Below, piece by piece: positions 7,612 to 15,714 of a stretch of DNA of 35,290 bases. The notes beneath the pieces are model-generated. The model was not told the origin of the DNA. It made no database searches and saw only the letters and a program-made list of their open reading frames with translations. The stretch is from Bifidobacterium hapali (GTDB taxonomy: Bacteria; Actinomycetota; Actinomycetes; Actinomycetales; Bifidobacteriaceae). The stretch covers positions 1 through 35,290 of the forward strand of contig NZ_MWWY01000003.1 in the NCBI RefSeq assembly GCF_002259755.1. Direction: 5' to 3'. Position 1 is the first letter of the stretch. The number at the start of each line of letters is the position of its first letter. The translations under genes were made by a program, and so were the position numbers.

Positions 7612-9021
7612 ATGACGGCGGATGAGACTTCCGACCCGAGCCTCAGTGACAATCACACCGGACTTGAGCGACGCATGGAATCACGTCATCTGACCATGAT
7701 CTCCCTCGGCGGCGTGATCGGTACCGGCCTATTCGTCAGCTCAGGTTACACGATTAACCAAGCCGGCCCACTCGGCGCGATTCTCGCGTACACAATCGGT
7801 TCACTACTCGTCTACTGTGTGATGGTCTCGCTCGGCGAACTGTCGGTCGCGATGCCGTACGCTGGCAGCTTCCACCTGTATGCGAAACGATTCATCGGCC
7901 CAGCTACCGCGTTCGTAATCGCTGTGCTGTACTGGCTCAACTGGGCGGTGGCGCTCGCGTCCGAATTCACAGCGGCCGGACTGCTGATGCAACGCTGGTT
8001 CCCACACTCGCCGGCATGGATATGGTCGGCTGTGTTCATTGCGGTCGTATTCGCGCTCAATATTTTGTCGGTGCGACTCTATGGCGAGGCTGAGTTTTGG
8101 TTTGCATCGATTAAAGTGTTCGCAATTGTTGCGTTTATTGTGATCGGCTTACTGGCGATTGTTGGCGTGATTCCGATCGCCGGGCGGGCGAGTAGTGTGC
8201 CGCCGCTGTTGACTCATTTCACGGCTGACGGCTGGCTACCTCGCGGCATTGCACCGATTTTCTCCACGTTACTGACGGTAGTGTTTGCGTTCTCAGGTAC
8301 TGAAGTTGTTGGTGTGGCTGCTGGCGAAACGCGTGACCCGGGACGTGCAATTCCGAAAGCCGTGCATACGACGGTATTTCGTTTGGCGATGTTCTTTATC
8401 GGTTCGATTGCAGTGATGGCCGCGCTTATCCCGTGGCAACAGGCTGGTGTGGATACGAGTCCGTTCGTGCTTGTTTTTCAGTCGATTGGTATGCCGTTCG
8501 CCGGTGACATCATGAATTTCGTAGTGTTGACGGCTGTATTATCGGCAGCGAATTCGGGACTGTACGTGTGCTCTCGCATGGTGTGGTCGTTGGCAAAAGA
8601 GCGTTTGATCCCGGCGCGTTTTGCGAAAACGAATTTCCACGGTGTACCAGTGTGGGCGGTGCTGTTTTCTATGTGCGGCTCGCTACTGGCGTTGCTCTCT
8701 TCGGTGATTGCGGCGTCGACAGTGTATTTGGTGCTGGTGTCGGTGTCTGGATTGGCGACGCTTGTGGTGTGGTTCTCTGTGGCAGTATGCCATATTCGAT
8801 TCCGACGCGAATGGGTACGTGGCGGGCATAGTGTTAACGATCTGGGATATCGCGCGCCGGGTTATCCGATATTGCCGTGGTTGGCGATCGCGATGTGCTT
8901 GGGCGTGCTGGTGTTGGTGGCACTCGACCCGTCGCAGCGGCCGACCTTGTATTCAATGGTGCCGTTCGTAGCGCTGTGCTACGGCGGCTATTACGTGATC
9001 GAGTCACGGCATCGGCGATGA
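7612..9021 (+). CDS. APC-superfamily amino-acid permease (LysP/AroP-like)
   Basis: This 469-residue integral membrane carrier has about 12 hydrophobic segments. The first helix carries MISLGGVIGTGLFVSSG, the substrate-binding signature of the amino acid transporter (AAT) family. VVFAFSGTEVVGVAAGETRDPGRAIPKAV in the middle is the typical helix 6 region with the EVVG core. The family includes lysine, aromatic, asparagine and GABA permeases that run on proton symport; the substrate cannot be set from sequence, though lysP-like proteins share this pattern. The start ATG has AAGGAG 7 bp upstream. A perfect palindromic hairpin (9055-9108) lies 34 bp after the stop and may end transcription. Confidence 0.88.
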   Translation: MTADETSDPSLSDNHTGLERRMESRHLTMISLGGVIGTGLFVSSGYTINQAGPLGAILAYTIGSLLVYCVMVSLGELSVAMPYAGSFHLYAKRFIGPATAFVIAVLYWLNWAVALASEFTAAGLLMQRWFPHSPAWIWSAVFIAVVFALNILSVRLYGEAEFWFASIKVFAIVAFIVIGLLAIVGVIPIAGRASSVPPLLTHFTADGWLPRGIAPIFSTLLTVVFAFSGTEVVGVAAGETRDPGRAIPKAVHTTVFRLAMFFIGSIAVMAALIPWQQAGVDTSPFVLVFQSIGMPFAGDIMNFVVLTAVLSAANSGLYVCSRMVWSLAKERLIPARFAKTNFHGVPVWAVLFSMCGSLLALLSSVIAASTVYLVLVSVSGLATLVVWFSVAVCHIRFRREWVRGGHSVNDLGYRAPGYPILPWLAIAMCLGVLVLVALDPSQRPTLYSMVPFVALCYGGYYVIESRHRR

Positions 9022-9054
9022 CACGGCTGCTGTGGCAGCTGTGCGCGCACAGCA

Positions 9055-9108
9055 TAGTGGCAGAAAACGCTCGCTAAGGGGACCGTAAGCGAGCGTTTTC
9101 TGCCACTA
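9055..9108. repeat. Perfect 21-bp-arm palindrome
   Basis: Positions 9055-9075 and 9088-9108 are perfect inverted copies with a 12-bp loop. The sequence (GTGGCAGAAAACGCTCGCT) is related to the tandem pair at 679-790. It lies between the permease and argS and can act as a terminator on either strand. Confidence 0.8.
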
Positions 9109-9169
9109 CATAGTGTGTGAGCAAGGGGGAATAGCGCCGATGTGAACTACTGGAAGTCAGACTCGCCGG

Positions 9170-9182
9170 TATTCTTGGAAGA
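9170..9182 (+). promoter_or_regulatory. Candidate -10 box, leaderless argS
   Basis: TATTCT at 9170-9175 ends 7 bases before the argS ATG, leaving no room for a normal leader. GGAAGA lies almost against the start codon, too close for a standard ribosome-binding site. Confidence 0.4.
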
Positions 9183-11000
9183 ATGAGTCCTGAAGCCCTG
9201 AGCGAACTGATTTCGCGTATTGCCCATGAACTGGTTGCGTCCGGCAAAGCCGGCACCCTCACTGAAGATCTGATCCCACCTGTCGCCAAGTTGTCCGTTA
9301 TGCGCCCGAAAGACCGCGCGCACGGTGACTGGGCGTCCAACGCCGCCATGCAGTTAGCTAAAAAAGCCGGCATGAAGCCTCACGACTTGGCTGAGCTGTT
9401 CGCCGCCGAGTTAACCGCGGCCGACGGCGTCAAGTCTGTCGAAGTCGCCGGCCCAGGCTTTATTAACATCACGCTTGACTCCGCGTCCGCTGCAGCTGTC
9501 GTCGATCAAGTCCTCACCGCGCCGATGAACGAGGAAACCGGCGTTTCCACGTTCGGCCGCAACAATCATCTGGCCGGCAAAACCCTCAATCTTGAGTTCG
9601 TGTCCGCGAACCCGACCGGTCCGATTCACATCGGCGGCACTCGCTGGGCGGCCGTCGGCGATTCGATGGCCCGCGTACTCGAAGCAAACGGTGCCAAAGT
9701 CGTACGCGAATACTACTTCAACGATCACGGCGAGCAGATCAACCGTTTCGCCAAGTCGCTCGTCGCCGCTGCGCACGGCGAAGAAACGCCGATCGACGGC
9801 TACAAAGGCGCGTATATCAACGAAATCGCCGAGCGTGTGATCGCTCAAGCTGAAGCCGACGGTGTCGACGTGCTCGCACTACCGCGCGTCGACGGCGGCC
9901 TTGACAAGGACGGCAATCCGCTCGGTGAAGGCGATTCCGAACAGCGCGAAGAGTTCCGCAAGCGCGCCGTACCGATGATGTTCGACGAGATTCGCAAGTC
10001 CATGAAGGACTTCCGCGTCCACTTCGACGTGTGGTTCCACGAAAACAGTCTGTACACCGACGGCGAAGTCAACCGCGCAATCGAAGCGCTGCGCGAGCGT
10101 GGCGATATTTACGAAAAGGACGGCGCGACTTGGTTCGAGTCAACCAAGCACGGTGACGACAAGGATCGCGTGATCATCAAGTCGAACGGCGAGTTTGCGT
10201 ACTTCGCCGCCGATATCGCGTACTACTGGAACAAACGTCACCGTGCAACTGACCCAGCTGACATTGCGATCTACATGCTCGGCGCCGACCACCACGGTTA
10301 CATCGGCCGCATGATGGCCATGTGCGCCGCGTTCGGTGACAAGCCGGGCGAGAACATGCAGATTCTCATCGGCCAACTTGTCAACGTGCTGAAGGACGGC
10401 AAGGCCGTGCGCATGTCGAAGCGCGCCGGCAATGTCGTTACGATCGACGATTTGACCGAAGCGATCGGTGTGGATGCGTCGCGTTATTCGCTGGCTCGTA
10501 CCGATTACAATTCTCCGGTCGATATCGATTTGAACTTGCTTGCGTCGCATTCGAACGACAACCCGGTGTACTACGTGCAGTATGCGCACGCGCGTTCGTG
10601 CAATGTGGACCGTAATGCGGCCGCCGCTGGCGTGACGTATGAGGGTGCGGACTTGAGTTTGCTCGACACTGAGGCAGACGGTGAAGTGCTTGCTGCGCTC
10701 GCTCAGTGGCCGGCACTGCTGACTCTGGCTGGCGATGCGCGTGCGCCGCACCGTGTGGCGCACTATTTGGAGGATTTGGCTGCGGCGTATCACAAGTGGT
10801 ACAACGTCGAGCGCGTCGTGCCGATGGATCTGACCGATCCTGAGGAGCGGCTCGACGATGCGGCTCGTGAGGCGCTGCGTATCGCCAAGGCTCCCGAACC
10901 GGCTCGTGCCGCCGCACGACTCAAGCTCAACGACGCGGTGCGTCTCGTCATCGCCGAAGGTCTTGACCTACTCGGCGTGACCTTTCCGGACAAGATGTAA
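9183..11000 (+). CDS. argS: Arginyl-tRNA synthetase
   Basis: This 605-residue class I synthetase charges tRNA-Arg in the cytoplasm. The order is an N-terminal Arg-tRNA additional domain (about 1-110), then NPTGPIHIGGTR at about residue 142 (the HIGH-like ATP site), YYFNDHGEQI, the arginine-site region, ADIAYYW..LGADHHGYIGRM, and VRMSKRAGNVVT near 410 (KMSKS-like loop). A C-terminal helical anticodon domain ends YHKWYN...ARLKLNDAVRLVIAEGLDLLGV. Length and motifs are complete. Downstream hairpins at 11059-11113 separate it from the toxin-antitoxin pair. Confidence 0.98.
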   Translation: MSPEALSELISRIAHELVASGKAGTLTEDLIPPVAKLSVMRPKDRAHGDWASNAAMQLAKKAGMKPHDLAELFAAELTAADGVKSVEVAGPGFINITLDSASAAAVVDQVLTAPMNEETGVSTFGRNNHLAGKTLNLEFVSANPTGPIHIGGTRWAAVGDSMARVLEANGAKVVREYYFNDHGEQINRFAKSLVAAAHGEETPIDGYKGAYINEIAERVIAQAEADGVDVLALPRVDGGLDKDGNPLGEGDSEQREEFRKRAVPMMFDEIRKSMKDFRVHFDVWFHENSLYTDGEVNRAIEALRERGDIYEKDGATWFESTKHGDDKDRVIIKSNGEFAYFAADIAYYWNKRHRATDPADIAIYMLGADHHGYIGRMMAMCAAFGDKPGENMQILIGQLVNVLKDGKAVRMSKRAGNVVTIDDLTEAIGVDASRYSLARTDYNSPVDIDLNLLASHSNDNPVYYVQYAHARSCNVDRNAAAAGVTYEGADLSLLDTEADGEVLAALAQWPALLTLAGDARAPHRVAHYLEDLAAAYHKWYNVERVVPMDLTDPEERLDDAAREALRIAKAPEPARAAARLKLNDAVRLVIAEGLDLLGVTFPDKM

Positions 11001-11058
11001 CGGCTTGCGCCGTTGCTGTATTGAGCGACGCTCACAGACGCTATCGCTGTTCGCTGCT

Positions 11059-11113
11059 ACAGACAGTCCACTGGACTGTCTGTCCAGACAAATTGTAACA
11101 GCCTTCGGCTGTT
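11059..11113 (+). terminator. Two hairpins after argS
   Basis: The first stem is 11059-11069 with 11073-11083, a perfect 11-bp stem with a 3-nt loop. The second is AACAGCC / GGCTGTT (11097-11113) followed by a T-rich GATGTGTTCTGTTG. Together they probably end the argS transcript before the toxin-antitoxin promoter. Confidence 0.6.
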
Positions 11114-11144
11114 GATGTGTTCTGTTGTACGGTGGTATGCGTGA

Positions 11145-11183
11145 TGTGCACTGGTGTGGTAATATTGACCACACCAGTGCACA
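11145..11183. promoter_or_regulatory. Toxin-antitoxin operator and promoter
   Basis: Positions 11145-11160 and 11168-11183 form a perfect 16+16 bp inverted repeat with a 7-bp centre. The centre contains TAATAT (11160-11165), a good -10 box. Protein binding to the palindrome would cover the promoter. It ends 21 bp before the antitoxin ATG, as expected for conditional autorepression of RelB/DinJ systems. Confidence 0.75.
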
Positions 11184-11204
11184 TTGTAGTCAAGGAGGAT
11201 TGTC

Positions 11205-11498
11205 ATGACCGCAGCAATGCCTTCGGCAAACGCGACAGAATCCAAAGCCATTAGGGCCAGCAAGCAGGTGATTGCCCAAGCATCGGAGGTAGCCGAAGAA
11301 TACGGGCTCACCCTCGCGTCCGCCACGCGTGCCTTCTGGACGCAGATGGCTCGCACCCGCAGTATTCCATTGACTTTCGAATCAGAGCACCCGAACAAGG
11401 AAAGCCGCGAAGCTATCCGCGAAACGCAGGAGATCATCAAGAACGGCGGACCATCGTACGCCAACCTCGATGAGATGTATAAGAGTCTGGGAATCTGA
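11205..11498 (+). CDS. dinJ: RelB/DinJ family antitoxin
   Basis: This 97-residue protein is the likely antitoxin of the pair. RelB/DinJ proteins bind DNA through a ribbon-helix-helix N-terminus and wrap the toxin with the C-terminal tail. The core AEEYGLTLASATRAFWTQMARTRSIPLTF matches the family's helix-helix and the following ...IPF-type strand. The tail NKESREAIRETQEIIKNGG should be the toxin-binding part. The N-terminal ~18 residues (alanine- and serine-rich) are an extra, probably flexible, lead. AAGGAGGA precedes the ATG. Its stop codon overlaps the toxin start (TGATG), so the two are translationally coupled. The pair lies between argS and lysA, which looks like an insertion into a core region. 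Confidence 0.85.
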   Translation: MTAAMPSANATESKAIRASKQVIAQASEVAEEYGLTLASATRAFWTQMARTRSIPLTFESEHPNKESREAIRETQEIIKNGGPSYANLDEMYKSLGI

Positions 11499-11788
11499 TG
11501 CTCAGACCTGCACCTACACCTAAGTACATTCGCGATCTCAAGCGGCTTAAGAAGCGTCATATTGATCTCAAACCGCTCGACGAAGTCATGCAACTCATCC
11601 TCGACAATACTGTCGAATCTATTGAAGAATTGAAGCGTCGTCACAACATGCACACGCTGTTAGGGGAGTGGAAGGGTTCCAGTGAATGTCATGTCGCTAA
11701 CGCTGGCGACTGGCTGCTGATCTGGTGTACCACTGAGGATCTGGCCATTTTCCAACGTACTGGTTCCCACGATGAGCTGTTCGGCTGA
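11498..11788 (+). CDS. yafQ: YafQ family toxin (mRNA interferase)
   Basis: This 96-residue protein belongs to the YafQ branch of the RelE fold, ribosome-dependent endoribonucleases that cut mRNA at the A site. The residues expected for catalysis are present: His49/His52 in the HNMHTLLGEWKG region, His65 in ECHV, Asp71-Trp72 in GDW, Arg87 in FQRTGSH and His91. Compared with E. coli YafQ, the order and spacing are conserved apart from a 2-residue longer loop before the Asp-Trp pair. It starts inside the antitoxin stop codon. No frameshift or missing active-site residue is seen, so the toxin is probably functional and needs its antitoxin. Confidence 0.9.
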   Translation: MLRPAPTPKYIRDLKRLKKRHIDLKPLDEVMQLILDNTVESIEELKRRHNMHTLLGEWKGSSECHVANAGDWLLIWCTTEDLAIFQRTGSHDELFG

Positions 11789-11965
11789 CGACTGCCGTTT
11801 TTTAGACGATGACTGATTTTGGGATGATGGCGAGCAGCTGTCTAGTGGAACGCGGTTCGGCATGGCGCGTGCCGATATGGCACAGTGGGAAGTAACAGAT
11901 CAGTTCGTCAGTGCGACAGCAACGCGGACGAGTGTAATCGTTATCACGACATGTAAGGAGACATT

Positions 11966-13576
11966 ATGGCAATTACTCCTATTTGGCCGCAGGCCACGGC
12001 CGTAGACCCGCAAACTGGTGCAATCACGTTCCACGGGCGTACGGCCGAATCGTTGCTTGACGAGTTCGGCTCACCGCTCTACGTGATCGACACGGATGAA
12101 GTCGCGCAGCGCGCGAAGCATTTCGTGCATGCTGCGGCGACCGCGTTCAACAATTCCACTACGCATGTCAGTTTCGCGGGCAAGGCGTTCCTGTCTAAGG
12201 AAATCGTGCGACTCGTGCTCGCAGCCGGCATGTACGTCGACACTTGCACGATGGGGGAGATGCGTATTGCGCTCGCCGCCGGTGCTCCCGGTCGTCGCCT
12301 CGTCTTGCATGGCAACAATAAGTCGGACGAGGAAATCGCGCTCGCTATCGAACAGGGATTCGCTAAAATCGTCGTCGATTCTGCCGACGAACCGGCTCGC
12401 ATCGCTGCGATTGCGCACCGTCTCGGCAAACGTGCGCGCGTCATGTTGCGCGTCACGTCCGGCATTCACGCTGGCGGTCACGAATACATTTCGACCGCGC
12501 ACGAAGATCAGAAATTCGGCGTGCCGTTGCTGCCGGCCGGTGCGGACACGAGCGTGCTCGCTATTCTCGACAATCTGACTGACGTGACACCGGCCGCAAC
12601 CAATGCGCGACTTGGTGAAGCGCACGATATTGCGGCGGGTGAGTCGACTGCGACCAAGCCGCAACGCACCCTGCGTTACGACGTGAAATATCCGTACGAC
12701 TTAAGCGGCGAAGAAGTTTCAGACTCCGATCGTGCGCTCGCAGCTGCGATGACCGCTGTGGCCGACGGTCCGGCGCTCGCCGTGCTCAAGGAGATTCAGC
12801 GTCATCAAGACGTGCTTGAACTCGTCGGCATTCACTCGCATATCGGATCGAATATCCACGATGCGGACGCATTTATCCAAGCTGCGAAACGTATGATGTT
12901 GCTGCGTAAGACGTTCTACGCGACCGACGCATACACGCTGCCTGAGGTTGATCTCGGTGGCGGCTATTCGGTGGCGTACACGGACGGCGAAGACTCGATG
13001 GATATCGACGTGGAATTGGCTCGTTTGGCCGAGTCTGTGGCGGCGATTAACCGTGCGCTCGGTATGCCTGCGCCAGCGATTTCGTTCGAGCCAGGCCGTT
13101 GGATTGTCGCGTCAGCTGGGGTTACGCTGTATCGCGTTGGCACGATTAAACATGTCACGCTCAGCGCAGACGGTGAAGGACATCAGCCGACTGACAAAGC
13201 TGGTAACCCGATTCATGAGCGCGTGTACGTGTCGGTTGACGGTGGCATGAGCGACAACATTCGACCAGCTTTGTACGGGGCGGATTACACAGTGCGACTG
13301 GCGAATCGACGCGGTTCGGACGAGTCGATGCTCGTGCGTGTAGTCGGCATGCACTGTGAATCCGGCGACATTATTGTGCATGAGGATCGACTTCCGGCTG
13401 ATTTGCAGCGCGGCGATGTGCTCGCGGTGCCGGTGACCGGCGCGTACGGTCGCACAATGGCGAGCAACTACAATCAAGCGCTGATTCCGGCGGTGGTAGC
13501 GGTGAGTGAATCCGGTGCGCATGTGATGATGCGCCGCCAGACGATTGATGATCTGCTCGATCTCGATCTTGGCTGA
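11966..13576 (+). CDS. lysA: Diaminopimelate decarboxylase
   Basis: This 536-residue PLP enzyme makes L-lysine from meso-diaminopimelate, the last step of lysine synthesis. The alanine-racemase-like barrel holds VSFAGKAF with K73 as the PLP Schiff-base lysine. RLVLHGNNKS, HEYISTAHEDQKFG, GIHSHIGSNI, VDLGGGY, EPGRWIV and CESGDII follow in the family order. It is about 100 residues longer than usual because of an insert between KFGVPL and the GIHSHIGSNI strand (roughly residues 195-285, Asp/Ala/Thr-rich, no known domain recognised). TAAGGAGA precedes the ATG. It sits downstream of the toxin-antitoxin pair with its own 177-bp upstream region. Confidence 0.96.
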   Translation: MAITPIWPQATAVDPQTGAITFHGRTAESLLDEFGSPLYVIDTDEVAQRAKHFVHAAATAFNNSTTHVSFAGKAFLSKEIVRLVLAAGMYVDTCTMGEMRIALAAGAPGRRLVLHGNNKSDEEIALAIEQGFAKIVVDSADEPARIAAIAHRLGKRARVMLRVTSGIHAGGHEYISTAHEDQKFGVPLLPAGADTSVLAILDNLTDVTPAATNARLGEAHDIAAGESTATKPQRTLRYDVKYPYDLSGEEVSDSDRALAAAMTAVADGPALAVLKEIQRHQDVLELVGIHSHIGSNIHDADAFIQAAKRMMLLRKTFYATDAYTLPEVDLGGGYSVAYTDGEDSMDIDVELARLAESVAAINRALGMPAPAISFEPGRWIVASAGVTLYRVGTIKHVTLSADGEGHQPTDKAGNPIHERVYVSVDGGMSDNIRPALYGADYTVRLANRRGSDESMLVRVVGMHCESGDIIVHEDRLPADLQRGDVLAVPVTGAYGRTMASNYNQALIPAVVAVSESGAHVMMRRQTIDDLLDLDLG

Positions 13577-13622
13577 CAGTCGGCTGGGTGCCGACTGTTG
13601 ACCGGATTACGAAATGTCTCAG

Positions 13623-13660
13623 CAATGGAACAGCCCCTCATCTGAGGGGCTGTTCCATTG
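13623..13660. terminator. Bidirectional terminator between lysA and the PTS genes
   Basis: Positions 13623-13640 and 13643-13660 make a perfect 18-bp stem with a 2-bp centre, placed between the convergent stop codons of lysA and EIIA. Confidence 0.85.
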
Positions 13661-13681
13661 CACAGAGAACCGGGACGAGGG

Positions 13682-14206
13682 CTACTTGGTAGTAACCGTG
13701 CCGATTTGCGAGCCGGCGGTAACCGCGCCCTTGGCTGTGATTGTCAAAGCTGCGACCTTGGCGGGCTTAGTAAACGCTACGATCACATCGGTCGGTTTGC
13801 CTGCAGCGGTAACCGCAGCCCAATCGACCTGTACAATCGGTGCTCCCGCAGTAATCGACTGACCCTTGGTAACAGCAACCGTGAACGGTTCTCCCTTAAG
13901 CTGGACCGTGTCGATGCCGATATGCACCAGCACTTCCACGCCTTCTGGAGTCGTAATACCTACGGCGTGCTTCGTGTTAGCAACCATTGTCACTGTGCCC
14001 GAGATTGGCGCAACAATCGAGGCTGAAGCAGGAACCACGGCGAATCCGTCGCCGAGAATCTTCGCGGCAAATGTCTCATCGGGGACTTCTTCGATTGGTT
14101 TGATTGCACCATCGGCTGGGGCGACAATCGGTACAGTTGTGCCAGACGCGGTGGATGTGCCGGTTGGTCGTGAGACGGCAGCTACCTTAGCGGGTGCTGC
14201 CTTCAC
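13682..14206 (-). CDS. PTS EIIA domain (glucose type), overlapping or frameshift-fused to EIICB
   Basis: This reading frame of about 174 residues is a glucose-family EIIA (crr-like) domain, which passes phosphate from HPr to EIIB. Visible features are VPIVAPADGAI, PISGTVTMVANTKHAVGI, VEVLVHIGIDTVQLKGEPF with H95 as the phosphorylated His, and the family's C-terminal end near VTAGSQIG. If translated alone, the start is GTG at 14206, which overlaps the EIICB stop by 4 bases (GTGA). No good ribosome-binding site precedes it, and the first ~25 residues look like an Ala/Thr linker rather than a protein start. This suggests that the domain is normally fused to EIICB by frameshifting; see the separate entry. 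Confidence 0.9.
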   Translation of the reverse strand: MKAAPAKVAAVSRPTGTSTASGTTVPIVAPADGAIKPIEEVPDETFAAKILGDGFAVVPASASIVAPISGTVTMVANTKHAVGITTPEGVEVLVHIGIDTVQLKGEPFTVAVTKGQSITAGAPIVQVDWAAVTAAGKPTDVIVAFTKPAKVAALTITAKGAVTAGSQIGTVTTK

Positions 14207-14215
14207 GCTTTTGGG
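14177..14215 (-). promoter_or_regulatory. Candidate programmed -1 frameshift signal (EIICB to EIIA)
   Basis: On the minus strand the EIICB frame ends CCA AAA GCG TGA. The heptamer C-CCA-AAA (14215-14209) fits the X-XXY-YYZ slippery pattern in the correct phase. A -1 slip there enters the EIIA frame and bypasses the TGA. Seven bases further on, GGCAGCACC (14201-14193) pairs with GGT and GCTGCC (14186-14184, 14182-14177) around a 6-nt loop, giving a 9-bp stem with one bulged A. These are the standard parts of a bacterial -1 frameshift signal. Simple translational coupling through the GTGA overlap is the alternative. Confidence 0.5.
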
Positions 14216-15714
14216 CTCGAACCCGCCGCCTTCGCAATACGATTCATCTCATCAGCCACGAACGGAACATCCGTGCCGACGATGATCTGCAGATTCGTCT
14301 TGTCAATCGGCTTGATAGCCGGCACGCCGGTCTTCTTGATCGCAGCCGTATCAACTGCATTCGCATCCTTGAGCACGAGACGCAGGCGAGTAGTGCAGCT
14401 GTCAATTGACACGACGTTCGCCTTGCCGCCAAGCGCATCGTAGAGGCGAGTGGCGAGGATCGTGTACTTTTCGTCGCCCGTTGCCGAAGCAACATCAGCG
14501 TCCGCGTCCGATTCCTCAGGCTCGCGTCCCGGAGTCATCAGATTGAACTTCTTGATCGCAAAATCAAACACGAAGTAGTAGATCACCGCGAACACGAGGC
14601 CCTGCACAATCAGCATGTACGGCTTCGTGCCGAGCGGCCAACTTAAGATGAAATCAACGAAACCAGCGGAGAAGTTGAAGCCGGCCATCCAGTCCATTGC
14701 AGCTGCAATCGCCACGGAAATACCGGTCAGTACCGCGTGAATCACGTACAGTGGGAACGCAACGAACATGAACGAGAACTCAAGCGGCTCAGTCACGCCG
14801 GTGAAGAACGCGGCAACGCCAGCGGCCAGCATGAGCGAGCCGATCGCCTTCTTGCGCTCCGGGCGAGCGTTCTTGTAGATCGCAAACGCGCCAGCCGGCA
14901 GACCGAACATCATGATCGGGAAGAAGCCAGCCTGATACATGCCTGCGTGGTAACCGGCGATGGTGACAGGGTCGCCCTGATAGGCGGCACCCTGCCAGAA
15001 GCGCGCAATATCATCGATACCAGCGATGTTGAACCAGAACACGTTGTTGAGCGCGTGATGCAGACCGGTCGGAATCAGCAAGCGGTTCGCGAAACCGTAA
15101 ATGCCAGCACCAGCTGCGCCGAGCGACATAATCGCTTCACCGAACGCGGTCAGCCAGCCGAACACGAGCGGCCAAATAAACAGCAGCACCAGCGAAACCA
15201 CAGACATGAGCGCAACCGTGACAATCGGCACAAGACGCTTGCCGCTGAAGAAGCTCAACGCAGCAGGCAGTTTCACCTGATGGAACCGGTTGTACATAGC
15301 AGCGGCAAGCAAACCGGCAAGAATACCGATAAACACGTTGCCGTTGTTCATCTTTGAGAACGCGTTATACGTGTTGAGCGCCGACTCCTGCATGGCGGCG
15401 GCATCCGCGTAGCCGAGGAACTTCGAGGCAGCATCCGGTACGAGCAGCGTCATCGGCGTGAGGAAGCCGACGAGACCAGCCAGTGCGGCCGCACCATGCT
15501 GATCGCGCGACATGCCGAATGCCAAGCCGATCGCGAACAGAATACCCAAGTTGTTGAGTACTGCGCCGCCAGCTGTCGTCAGGAACGTGGAAACGACGTC
15601 ACCGCCGGTAAAGCTGGCAATCCAGTTGCCGACGCCTACGAACAGAGCCGCCGCTGGCAAGCAGGCGACGGGCAGCATGAGCGAGCGACCCATGCGCTGA
15701 ATATATTCTTTCAT
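14203..15714 (-). CDS. PTS EIICB, glucose / N-acetylglucosamine type
   Basis: This 503-residue sugar permease belongs to the glucose superfamily of PTS enzymes II (PtsG/NagE-like). The membrane EIIC part (about 1-380) begins MKEYIQRMGRSLMLPVACLPAAAL and contains NNGNVFIG, RLLIPTGLHHALNNVFWF and ACVTEPLEF-like FFTGVTEPLEFSFMF, the usual sugar-site segments. After a charged linker comes EIIB (about 420-500) with VVSIDSCTTRLRL, in which C440 takes the phosphate. GGGAGGA lies 11 bp before the ATG at 15714. The sugar could be glucose or N-acetylglucosamine; sequence alone does not settle it. EIIA is in the -1 frame at the 3' end. No antiterminator gene adjoins. Confidence 0.93.
   Translation of the reverse strand: MKEYIQRMGRSLMLPVACLPAAALFVGVGNWIASFTGGDVVSTFLTTAGGAVLNNLGILFAIGLAFGMSRDQHGAAALAGLVGFLTPMTLLVPDAASKFLGYADAAAMQESALNTYNAFSKMNNGNVFIGILAGLLAAAMYNRFHQVKLPAALSFFSGKRLVPIVTVALMSVVSLVLLFIWPLVFGWLTAFGEAIMSLGAAGAGIYGFANRLLIPTGLHHALNNVFWFNIAGIDDIARFWQGAAYQGDPVTIAGYHAGMYQAGFFPIMMFGLPAGAFAIYKNARPERKKAIGSLMLAAGVAAFFTGVTEPLEFSFMFVAFPLYVIHAVLTGISVAIAAAMDWMAGFNFSAGFVDFILSWPLGTKPYMLIVQGLVFAVIYYFVFDFAIKKFNLMTPGREPEESDADADVASATGDEKYTILATRLYDALGGKANVVSIDSCTTRLRLVLKDANAVDTAAIKKTGVPAIKPIDKTNLQIIVGTDVPFVADEMNRIAKAAGSSPKA

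Noticed and set aside
14203..14206. EIICB and EIIA as one gene broken by a simple mutation
   Set aside because: Not excluded, but the slip heptamer, spacer and stem all in correct phase make programmed shifting or coupling more likely; kept as a finding.
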